Shown here in pieces: positions 6,620-12,849 of a stretch of 17,577 bases of DNA; positions within the stretch are counted from its first letter, which is position 1, and each line of letters begins with the position of its first letter. The translations under genes and the position numbers were made by a program. The DNA comes from Cryomorphaceae bacterium (GTDB lineage: Bacteria > Bacteroidota > Bacteroidia > Flavobacteriales > Schleiferiaceae): positions 1-17,577 of the forward strand of contig JACESW010000009.1 in NCBI GenBank assembly GCA_013911625.1, written 5' to 3'. The notes under the pieces are model-generated. The model was not told where the DNA came from and searched no databases. It saw only the letters and a program-made list of their open reading frames with translations.

Positions 6620-6742
6620 ATGAATACTAACGATTTCGGAATGGACGATTCTTTCGCAAGCTTCGTTCAAGAATTAGAGCAAGCAGAGCAACCCAAAGCC
6701 TGCAGCATTGACAACCCAGAATGTGAGGCTTGCGGAAGCTAA
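6620..6742 (+). CDS. Free-standing microprotein with a ribonucleotide-reductase-like cysteine tail
   Basis: 40-residue ORF. Residues 1-26 are acidic and helical-looking (DFGMDDSFASFVQELEQAEQ). Residues 27-40 read ACSIDNPECEACGS, with cysteines 28, 35 and 38 (CX6CX2C). The NrdA encoded at the right edge of this window ends [15 protein letters not shown] (CX7CX2C), so 13 residues are identical if one Asp is gapped. In class I RNR the C-terminal cysteines of the alpha subunit shuttle electrons from thioredoxin or glutaredoxin to the active site. Here the tail is detached from any catalytic domain. The gene has its own promoter-like elements and a very strong terminator, which argues against an accidental ORF or a 3' remnant. 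Possible roles are a decoy or regulator of RNR reduction, an extra redox shuttle, or a metal-binding peptide. The function is inference; the sequence match is direct. Confidence 0.8.
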   Translation: MNTNDFGMDDSFASFVQELEQAEQPKACSIDNPECEACGS

Positions 6743-6760
6743 ATCACATCTGTAGAACAC

Positions 6761-6803
6761 ATTAAAAACCCCCGGTTCGCTGCGCGAACCGGGGGTTTTT
6801 AAT
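6761..6803. terminator. Exceptionally strong bidirectional terminator
   Basis: A perfect 20-bp inverted repeat with a 3-nt TGC loop: arms 6761-6780 and 6784-6803. The core is CCCCCGGTTCGC / GCGAACCGGGGG, flanked by AAAAA on one side and TTTTT on the other, so it works in both directions. It ends the RNR-tail microgene from the left and the membrane-protein gene from the right. Confidence 0.95.
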
Positions 6804-6822
6804 TTCCACCCGCCCTACTTTG

Positions 6823-7131
6823 CTAGTCTTGATAAACGCTCCAAGAACTATTCATATAAAGCAATAGTAATAATCCAGCCATGAGGACAAAACCGAAGCC
6901 TACGGAAGCCGCTATTTTTATTCCAGACCCTTTTGATTTCCCAAAGGCGACACGATGAAACGCAATACTAAAAGCGGTAATAAGCGCCGTGTACACAAAA
7001 TAAATGACCCAATTCCAACCGTCGGACATCCAGCGAAAGTCATAATAGCCTTCGTCCATCCACATAAAGAATTGGCTCACAATGTGAACCCATAAAAAGA
7101 TGCGTGCATACGAGCGACGAACCAAAGACAC
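6823..7131 (-). CDS. Hypothetical three-helix membrane protein
   Basis: Not recognised. With the GTG at 7131-7129 as start, the product is 102 residues with three hydrophobic segments at about 10-25 (IFLWVHIVSQFFMW), 41-60 (WVIYFVYTALITAFSIAFHR) and 72-93 (KIAASVGFGFVLMAGLLLLLY), a basic loop GKSKGSG between the last two, and an aromatic-rich first loop (MDEGYYDFRWMSDGWNW). I prefer this GTG because it overlaps the TAG of the upstream gene by one base (TAGTG), a coupling seen again at 14658. The longer ORF to 7173 would overlap that gene by 43 nt without need. It is the distal gene of a two-gene unit and ends 20 nt before the strong terminator. A role in the envelope together with its barrel-like neighbour is possible but unsupported by any motif. 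Confidence 0.65.
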   Translation of the reverse strand: MSLVRRSYARIFLWVHIVSQFFMWMDEGYYDFRWMSDGWNWVIYFVYTALITAFSIAFHRVAFGKSKGSGIKIAASVGFGFVLMAGLLLLLYMNSSWSVYQD

Positions 7132-7700
7132 TACAACAGGTACGTAAATCCTACTCCCAAGTAGTTGTTCCACCCATTGATCTCGTACTTCAAACCCAGT
7201 GCATTGATACTGCCGTCAAAGCCGTACCATTGAATGTCCATGCCAATCGGAATAGTAAATACATTCACGGGGTTGTCTGGATCGATAAACAATAAATCCA
7301 CTAGTCCGGTCTTTTCAGAATAATCCGCACCGGTCATGTATCCAAAACCGACATTTAAGAAAATGTCAAAGACGTCGCCCTCCCACAATTTACCGAAGCG
7401 CACTTTTGCTGAAGTGAATCGACCCACATTATAGCTGTACTGAGGAAGCGCATAATTGCTGCCAAAAGCACCATTGCGAATGTAGGAAGCTGTAAAAGCA
7501 AGTACACCCCCATTATCTAGGTCGTGCAGGTACCCCCCTAATTCATATTCCTCGCCAAGAACAAATGCGGTAGGATCTGTGAGAAGTGTGTGATAGCCCG
7601 CAAGAATGCCCATATCTATCTCCCCTAAAGTCAATTCTGCCTGCGCGTTAGAAAAAAGCGGAGCCAAAGTGAATAGAAGAGCAAATTTTAAGTGGCGCAT
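7131..7700 (-). CDS. Small secreted protein, probably outer-membrane beta-barrel
   Basis: 189 residues with a clear signal peptide (1-19, ending LFSNAQ). The mature part has alternating aromatic and polar strands, for example GGVLAFTASYIRNG, SYNVGRFTSAKVRFG, VFDIFLNVGFGYMTG, VFTIPIGMDIQWYGF, INALGLKYEI and NNYLGVGFTYLL. The last segment ends on hydrophobic residues of the kind used as a C-terminal barrel strand. The family is not recognised, and this looks like one of many small lineage-specific barrels in Bacteroidota. Its TAG overlaps the GTG of the membrane-protein gene downstream. Upstream (7701-7787) the gap is shared with the terminator of the adenosylhomocysteinase gene; no convincing promoter was found, and read-through from that gene is limited by the hairpin at 7739-7773. 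Confidence 0.75.
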   Translation of the reverse strand: MRHLKFALLFTLAPLFSNAQAELTLGEIDMGILAGYHTLLTDPTAFVLGEEYELGGYLHDLDNGGVLAFTASYIRNGAFGSNYALPQYSYNVGRFTSAKVRFGKLWEGDVFDIFLNVGFGYMTGADYSEKTGLVDLLFIDPDNPVNVFTIPIGMDIQWYGFDGSINALGLKYEINGWNNYLGVGFTYLL

Positions 7701-7738
7701 GCGGGTGTTTTGTTTCCTTAAATATCAGAAAAACTATG

Positions 7739-7773
7739 CCAAAAAAGAAGCCACTTCTATTTGAAGCGGCTTC
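7739..7773 (-). terminator. Intrinsic terminator of the adenosylhomocysteinase gene
   Basis: On the minus strand GAAGCCGCTTC (7773-7763) pairs with GAAGTGGCTTC (7757-7747), 11 bp with one G-U, over a 5-nt loop, and is followed by six Ts (7746-7741). It lies 15 nt after the stop codon of ahcY. Confidence 0.85.
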
Positions 7774-7787
7774 CTTATCACTAGTTC

Positions 7788-9101
7788 TTAGTATCTGTAG
7801 TGTTCTGGCTTGAACGGTCCTTCAACCTTCACACCGATGTAATCGGCTTGGTCTTTACGAAGCGTCTCGAGCTCTACACCAATCTTAGCCAAGTGCAAGG
7901 CTGCTACCTTCTCGTCCAAGTGCTTAGGAAGCGTGTACACTTTGTTCTCGTACTTATCGCTGTGGTTCCACAACTCCAACTGTGCCAATACCTGGTTGGT
8001 AAAGCTGTTCGACATTACAAACGACGGGTGACCTGTAGCACAACCAAGATTTACTAAACGGCCTTCTGCCAATACGATAATCTCGTTGCCTTCTACATTG
8101 TAAAGGTCTACCTGAGGCTTAATCACCTTCTTCGTATCGCCATACGTTCCGTTCAACCATGCCATATCGATCTCGTTGTCGAAGTGGCCAATGTTACAAA
8201 GGATGGTTTTATCGTTCATCATCTTGAAGTGCTCTTCAGTGATGATGTCTTTGTTTCCTGTTGCTGTAACAACAATCTGTGCACGTGGGATAGCGTTTTC
8301 CATACGCTTCACCTCGAAGCCGTCCATCGCTGCTTGCAATGCACAAATAGGATCGATCTCAGTAACGATCACACGAGCACCTGCACCGCGCAATGATGCC
8401 GCAGTTCCTTTACCTACATCACCGTAACCGGCAACAACAGCAACTTTACCTGCGATCATCACATCCGTAGCACGACGAATCGCATCTACTGCTGATTCTT
8501 GACAACCGTATTTATTATCAAACTTCGACTTCGTTACAGAGTCGTTTACGTTAATCGCTGGAAGTACAAGCGTTCCGTTGATCTCACGTTCGTACAAGCG
8601 GTGTACACCTGTTGTAGTTTCTTCTGACAATCCTTTGATGCCGGCTACCAACTCTGGGTACTCGTCGAACACCATATTGGTCAAATCACCACCGTCGTCC
8701 AAAATCATGTTTAACGGCTGACGGTCTTCACCGAAGAATAGCGTCTGCTCGATACACCAGTTGAACTCTTCCTCGTTCATACCCTTCCAAGCATAAACAG
8801 GAATACCTGCTGCTGCGATGGCTGCTGCCGCGTGGTCTTGGGTTGAGAAAATATTACAAGAAGACCAGGTCACATCTGCACCTAGCTCTACTAATGTTTC
8901 AATCAATACCGCCGTTTGGATGGTCATGTGCAAACAACCGGCGATGCGCGAACCTGCCAAAGGTTTACTTGCACCAAACTCCTCACGCAGGGCCATAAGA
9001 CCTGGCATCTCTGCTTCAGCAAGCTTGATTTCTGTGCGGCCCCAATCGGCCAATGACATATCTTTAACTTTGTACGGTACGTACTGTGTAGTTGTACTCA
9101 T
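7788..9101 (-). CDS. ahcY: Adenosylhomocysteinase (S-adenosyl-L-homocysteine hydrolase)
   Basis: Cytosolic NAD-dependent enzyme that splits S-adenosylhomocysteine into adenosine and homocysteine, relieving product inhibition of methyltransferases. 437 residues from ATG 9101, near the usual length for the short bacterial form. Signatures: [16 protein letters not shown] near the N-terminus, [31 protein letters not shown] (substrate-binding region), the NAD-binding [25 protein letters not shown], and the characteristic C-terminal PFKPEHYRY that reaches across the dimer to the cofactor. An in-frame start at 9131 would add ten residues ([10 protein letters not shown]) that lie in the promoter region, so 9101 is preferred. 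It is monocistronic, divergent from the PPTase-GNAT gene with 61 nt between starts. No SAH riboswitch fits in that short gap. Confidence 0.98.
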   Translation of the reverse strand: MSTTTQYVPYKVKDMSLADWGRTEIKLAEAEMPGLMALREEFGASKPLAGSRIAGCLHMTIQTAVLIETLVELGADVTWSSCNIFSTQDHAAAAIAAAGIPVYAWKGMNEEEFNWCIEQTLFFGEDRQPLNMILDDGGDLTNMVFDEYPELVAGIKGLSEETTTGVHRLYEREINGTLVLPAINVNDSVTKSKFDNKYGCQESAVDAIRRATDVMIAGKVAVVAGYGDVGKGTAASLRGAGARVIVTEIDPICALQAAMDGFEVKRMENAIPRAQIVVTATGNKDIITEEHFKMMNDKTILCNIGHFDNEIDMAWLNGTYGDTKKVIKPQVDLYNVEGNEIIVLAEGRLVNLGCATGHPSFVMSNSFTNQVLAQLELWNHSDKYENKVYTLPKHLDEKVAALHLAKIGVELETLRKDQADYIGVKVEGPFKPEHYRY

Positions 9102-9109
9102 GTAGTATA

Positions 9110-9117
9110 TAAATTTG
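9110..9117 (+). promoter_or_regulatory. Candidate -7 element for the PPTase-GNAT operon
   Basis: TAAATTTG (9110-9117) matches TAnnTTTG exactly and points toward the gene starting at 9163. A TTG at 9092-9094 is only 15 nt upstream, shorter than usual. The ahcY and PPTase promoters would be back-to-back within about 35 bp and may interfere with each other. Confidence 0.4.
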
Positions 9118-9120
9118 CTG

Positions 9121-9149
9121 CAAAGATACACAACACAAGGGTCTTACAA
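9121..9149 (-). promoter_or_regulatory. ahcY promoter
   Basis: TATCTTTG at 9128-9121 on the minus strand is an exact TAnnTTTG match, with TTG (9149-9147) 18 nt upstream. The start would fall near 9115, about 14 nt before the ATG. It overlaps the divergent gene's 5' region. Confidence 0.65.
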
Positions 9150-9162
9150 ACAGTTCAATAGA

Positions 9163-10344
9163 ATGTTGATTTATCCATTTAAATACCTCGAAGATTCCGT
9201 TCAGGTTTCCTTCAACCCTGATTCCCAGGGCGAGACTATTATGGACCAATTCAGCGTTGCCGATCATCAGCGATTCGCCGAACTGAAATCTGAGCCGAAA
9301 AAACAGGAATTTCTTTGGAGCCGCGCCGCTCTTCACTGCGCCGGAACTGATTTGAAACACATCGAATACCAAGGCAAGAAACCCGTCCTAAACAACGGGC
9401 ACATCAGCCTAAGTCACTGTAAAAAAGGTGTTGCCGCTGTATTCAGTGAAGAGCTGGAAGTTGGAATCGATATCGAAACTAAGCGCGAAAACCTAAAACG
9501 TATCGCCCAAAAATTCACCACGGAAGAAGAACTCGCTCGTTTTGATTGCGAGCCGCATACCGCACTTCAATTCGTTTGGGGGATTAAGGAAAGCCTGTTC
9601 AAACTCTATGGATACGGCAGTGTAGACTTCAAGGAACATCTTGAAATCACCGCCTTTGAATGGGATCCCCAGAAAAGACAAGGATGGGGTATCGCATGGA
9701 TTGGACAGACCTGCGAAGAGCGCCCCCAACCGCTCCAGTGTTTGGTACAAACCGCTTTGGTTGGCGAACATTATCTATGCATGGCGACACACAGAATACC
9801 CACCGTTCCCATCGAAAGCGAGCGAACTGTATTGCGCGAATGGGTTCCAAACGATGCACCTTGGTTGTATCAACTCAATATGAATCCACAGGTCGTACGG
9901 TACACGGGTGATGCTGGATTCACCTCAACGCAGAGTGCCTTAAACCTGATAAAAAGCTATCCAAACTACCAGCGCGACGGATACGGACGCTGGATGGTCA
10001 TTGATAAATCAACAGACCACCCGATCGGTTGGTGTGGACTTAAAAATAACCCTTGGGGCATCGATCTTGGCTTCCGTTTCTTCGAGGCGGTCTGGGGCAA
10101 AGGCATCGCCACAGAATGTGCCTTAGCTACCGTTGAAAAAGCCAAAGCACTTGGACTTAGAGATCTGATCGGTCGCGCACTGTCCGAAAATGTTGGAAGT
10201 TGGAAGGTACTAGAGAAAGTGGGCATGCAACGCTACGAAAGCTTGCCTATTGAAGATTTTGCACAGAACTATAATATCGCTGAAAAAGACCTCGACAGCT
10301 GGAAAGGACTGATGCTTTATATCTATAAATTGGAGTTGTCGTGA
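9163..10344 (+). CDS. Fusion: 4'-phosphopantetheinyl transferase plus GNAT N-acetyltransferase
   Basis: 393 residues from ATG 9163 with two complete domains in one uninterrupted frame. Residues 1-210: Sfp-type phosphopantetheinyl transferase, which moves the phosphopantetheine arm of CoA onto carrier proteins. Visible motifs are RAALHCAG, HISLSHCKKGVAAVF, the metal-binding GIDIE (Asp103, Glu105) and WGIKESLFK (Lys142, Glu143, Lys147). Residues 215-393: RimJ/RimL-like GNAT, with RTVLREWVPNDAPWL, GWCGLKNN and the acetyl-CoA loop FFEAVWGKGIATEC (about 306-319), then SENVGSWKVLEKVGM. Both halves use CoA compounds. The PPTase ends where family members normally stop, and an ATG at 9781 (MATHRIPTV) sits just at the junction, so the GNAT may also be made separately. 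The final TGA overlaps the next GTG (GTGA). The ORF could be extended upstream to 9115, but that would run into the divergent promoters. Confidence 0.9.
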   Translation: MLIYPFKYLEDSVQVSFNPDSQGETIMDQFSVADHQRFAELKSEPKKQEFLWSRAALHCAGTDLKHIEYQGKKPVLNNGHISLSHCKKGVAAVFSEELEVGIDIETKRENLKRIAQKFTTEEELARFDCEPHTALQFVWGIKESLFKLYGYGSVDFKEHLEITAFEWDPQKRQGWGIAWIGQTCEERPQPLQCLVQTALVGEHYLCMATHRIPTVPIESERTVLREWVPNDAPWLYQLNMNPQVVRYTGDAGFTSTQSALNLIKSYPNYQRDGYGRWMVIDKSTDHPIGWCGLKNNPWGIDLGFRFFEAVWGKGIATECALATVEKAKALGLRDLIGRALSENVGSWKVLEKVGMQRYESLPIEDFAQNYNIAEKDLDSWKGLMLYIYKLELS

Positions 10345-10871
10345 AAATAGTAGTAACCGGAACTGAGAGCACCTACAAAAGCACGCTTACCCAAGCGCTG
10401 GCTCAACAGTTCTCGTTTGTTTATACCAAAGAGTATGCAAGAGAATACCTGGAGGAAATCGAACCAGATACACCTGTAAACCCGATGCCTCGAGCCGACT
10501 ACGATCGTATCGAACAAGGCCAGCTGCAAAGTCAAAAATCACACGGATACTTCGACAATTTCGGACACCGAATATTCGATACCGACGGCATTACTCTTTA
10601 CATTTGGAAAGCTGATAAATACGGAGAATTAGACCCCAAACTGTTGGATATCCCCGAAGATGTCATTTATTTCTTGTGCTATCCAAACGTTCCTGCAGGC
10701 GAGGATCGATTGCGCATAGATGCACAGCGCAGAACGTCCTTACATGGAGAGTACCTCAATGTGCTCCATCGTTTGCCGAACAAGGTCATACATCTCGACC
10801 AACCAACATTAGAAGCGCGGCTAGCCTACGCCCAAAAAAGTATTGAGGAATTACTAAACGACGCGGTTTAG
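10341..10871 (+). CDS. NadR-kinase-like P-loop NTPase (AAA_28 type) with altered Walker A
   Basis: 176-residue P-loop protein resembling the C-terminal ribosylnicotinamide kinase domain of NadR. It starts at GTG 10341, overlapping the preceding stop by 4 nt, so it is probably translationally coupled. The P-loop reads VTGTESTYKSTL: the residue before the invariant lysine (Lys13) is Tyr12, whereas the consensus is glycine (GxxxxGKS/T). After it come QQFSFVYTKEYAREYLEE (typical of the family, where YARxYL follows), IFDTDGITLYIWKADKYG with an acidic Walker-B-like TD, and VIYFLCYPNVPAGEDRLR, with RRTSLHGEYLNVL near the lid. The domain length is normal, so it is intact. Substrate may be nicotinamide riboside or another nucleoside; this is not determinable here. 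The last 18 nt overlap the 3' end of dnaG on the other strand. Confidence 0.8.
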   Translation: MKIVVTGTESTYKSTLTQALAQQFSFVYTKEYAREYLEEIEPDTPVNPMPRADYDRIEQGQLQSQKSHGYFDNFGHRIFDTDGITLYIWKADKYGELDPKLLDIPEDVIYFLCYPNVPAGEDRLRIDAQRRTSLHGEYLNVLHRLPNKVIHLDQPTLEARLAYAQKSIEELLNDAV

Positions 10872-12776
10872 TTTCTCATTGATGTGCTGGCGCGCATTGT
10901 TCCATTTCTGGAATTGCACCATGTAGTAGTTGTAATCTGCATTTTCCATGCTTAGATACTCCTTCAATGCATTCAACTTGCGCTCAACGTGAACGTATTT
11001 CAAGCGCAGCGTTGTTTCATTGACCAATGGGAAAATGGTATTTTTTTCGTCCGGGAGGTAAATCTCTTTCGACTTCCAATTCGCCAAGGTATACTTCTCC
11101 GTCAACGCTTCCGTGACCACTGTGATGATCTCAGGATCTTCCCTGCGCACCCACCAATCTGTATTGGGTACATGCTCTTTTTCTACCTCGTCGGCGAGCA
11201 TGTTGTACATCTTAGAAAAAATTGGCGTTGCAAATTCTATTTGATCTTCTTCAATTTCGTCTACAATCCAAGTAGCGATAGAGACCGGTATTACTTCCTC
11301 CTCATCCAGATCTGCATCTAGCATCGCTTCAGTGCCCTTGGCCACCAAAAGATGGATGATACGCTCCTCTTGCTCGAAGCCGTGAATCTTGACCATTCCG
11401 GCCTCACGGGGTTGAACCACCTCCATGGGCGGCGCCGATGCTTGTCTTTTCTTTTGCTGTCGCTGCTGAATGCCTTGTAACCTGCCGAGCTCTTCATAAA
11501 GGGCTGTTGGATCTATTTCGAGAATAGAAGCCGCCTCTTTGATGAATACCTGTCGTCCTATCTGATCTGGTACCTTTGAAATACTGCTTACCACATCGCG
11601 AACCATTTCAGCAAACTTCAACGGATCACCGGCTACATCCTCCTTCAATACCGAAGTTTTGAAACTGATAAAGTCCTTCTTGCTCTCCTTTAAGAATGCC
11701 TCTAGCTCCTCGTTGGTGCGCTGCTTGGCAAAGCTGTCTGGATCTTCGCCCTCAGGGAAGCTCACTACGCGAACATTTACGCCTTGTTCGAGCATCATGT
11801 CTAGCCCACGGAAGCTTGCGCGCAACCCTGCCGCATCTCCATCGAAAAGCAAGGTAATGTTCGGCGTGTAGCGCTTCAACATACCTATCTGTCCCTCGGT
11901 CAGTGCTGTACCTGATGAACTTACCACATTGCGCACTCCGTTCTGATAGAAACTCAACACATCCGTATACCCTTCCACCAAAAAGGCCTCGTTGCGCTTC
12001 ACAATTTCTTGCTTGGCTTGGTACAAGCCGTAGAGCACTTTGCTCTTGTGGTAGATCGGATTTTCTGGACTGTTCAGGTATTTCGCTGCCTTGACACTGT
12101 TGCTCAAAATACGCCCGCCGAATCCTAAAACTCGACCGCTGACACTGTGTATTGGGAACATAACACGACCACGAAATCTATCGTACCAGCCGCGTTCATT
12201 CTTCATCGAAATGCCACTCTCTTGCAATGCCTTTTCACTGTACTGATTGGCTATTGCATAATCTGCAAATGCGGTTGACGCTTCAGGGCTGTAGCCAAGG
12301 TGGAATTTATTGATTGTCTCGTCATTGAATCCACGTTCTTTAAAGTAGCTCAGACCTATTGCTTTTCCTTCGTCCGTTTCAAGCATTTGCTCCTTAAAAA
12401 ACTTGGCAGCCACATCGGTAATCAGATACACTGCCTCGCGCATATTACCCGCTTCGATTTCCTCAGCCGTCTGCGGACGTGCCTCAGGAATCTCGATATT
12501 GTACTTCTTTGCAAGCCAACGCAACGCCTCCGGATAACTCATCTGTTCGAGCTCCATCAAGAAGGTAACTGCGTTGCCGCCTTTGCCCGAAGAGAAACAT
12601 TTAAAGATCTGCTTCGCCGGGCTCACCATGAAAGACGGCGTCTTTTCGTTGTTAAACGGTGATAAACCCTTGAGATTACTGCCCGATTTTTTCAATTGAA
12701 CGAATTCCCCGATCACCTCCTCAATACGAGCGGTGGTGAAGATCTGTTCTATGATTTCTTGTGGAATCCGGGCCAT
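10854..12776 (-). CDS. dnaG: DNA primase
   Basis: 640-residue replicative primase, which makes RNA primers for the replisome. Residues 1-100: zinc-binding-domain fold, entered by MARIPQEIIEQIF, with NLKGLSPFNNEKTPSF and KQIFKCFSSGKGGNAVTF. The zinc ligands of classical DnaG (Cys, His, Cys, Cys) are here Ser39, Asn42, Cys60 and Ser63, so only one remains, and zinc is probably not bound. To my recollection this degeneration is common in Bacteroidota primases. The central RNA-polymerase/TOPRIM domain is intact: FRGRVMFPIH and GRVLGFGGR, then LVEGYTDV (Glu268) and LLFDGDAAGL (Asp312, Asp314). The C-terminal third, after a basic Gln-rich linker (QQRQQKKRQ), is the helicase-interaction region. The stop overlaps the convergent NadR-like gene by 18 nt. 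The 73-nt gap to the mscS-like gene holds that gene's terminator; no clear dnaG promoter was seen. Confidence 0.97.
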   Translation of the reverse strand: MARIPQEIIEQIFTTARIEEVIGEFVQLKKSGSNLKGLSPFNNEKTPSFMVSPAKQIFKCFSSGKGGNAVTFLMELEQMSYPEALRWLAKKYNIEIPEARPQTAEEIEAGNMREAVYLITDVAAKFFKEQMLETDEGKAIGLSYFKERGFNDETINKFHLGYSPEASTAFADYAIANQYSEKALQESGISMKNERGWYDRFRGRVMFPIHSVSGRVLGFGGRILSNSVKAAKYLNSPENPIYHKSKVLYGLYQAKQEIVKRNEAFLVEGYTDVLSFYQNGVRNVVSSSGTALTEGQIGMLKRYTPNITLLFDGDAAGLRASFRGLDMMLEQGVNVRVVSFPEGEDPDSFAKQRTNEELEAFLKESKKDFISFKTSVLKEDVAGDPLKFAEMVRDVVSSISKVPDQIGRQVFIKEAASILEIDPTALYEELGRLQGIQQRQQKKRQASAPPMEVVQPREAGMVKIHGFEQEERIIHLLVAKGTEAMLDADLDEEEVIPVSIATWIVDEIEEDQIEFATPIFSKMYNMLADEVEKEHVPNTDWWVRREDPEIITVVTEALTEKYTLANWKSKEIYLPDEKNTIFPLVNETTLRLKYVHVERKLNALKEYLSMENADYNYYMVQFQKWNNARQHINEKLNRVV

Positions 12777-12800
12777 GGATGCAATATACTTTTTCTAAAT

Positions 12801-12825
12801 AAAAAAGCCACCCCTAAGGGCGGCT
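12801..12825 (-). terminator. Intrinsic terminator after the MscS-like gene
   Basis: On the minus strand AGCCGCCC (12825-12818) pairs with GGGTGGCT (12813-12806), 8 bp with one G-U over a 4-nt loop, followed by a T-run (12806-12801). It closes the djlA-like / polyprenyl synthase / mscS unit and separates it from dnaG. Confidence 0.8.
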
Positions 12826-12849
12826 CTAAGCAAGCTGAGTTGAACTTAA

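Noticed and set aside
6620..6742. Interpretation as the decayed 3' end of a second nrdA gene
   Set aside because: There is a start codon, promoter-like spacing and a non-NrdA acidic head, and no NrdA-like sequence upstream of the tail, which is followed by a strong terminator. It is not excluded without homologues.
7132..7173. Longer start at 7173 for the three-helix membrane protein
   Set aside because: It would create a 43-nt overlap with the upstream gene, while a GTG coupled to that gene's stop is available.
9102..9131. Longer adenosylhomocysteinase start at 9131
   Set aside because: It would add [10 protein letters not shown] and overlap an exact -7 element; family members start near the [15 protein letters not shown] segment.
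9493..9771. Minus-strand ORFs antisense to the PPTase domain
   Set aside because: No recognisable protein features; the plus frame carries complete PPTase and GNAT motifs.
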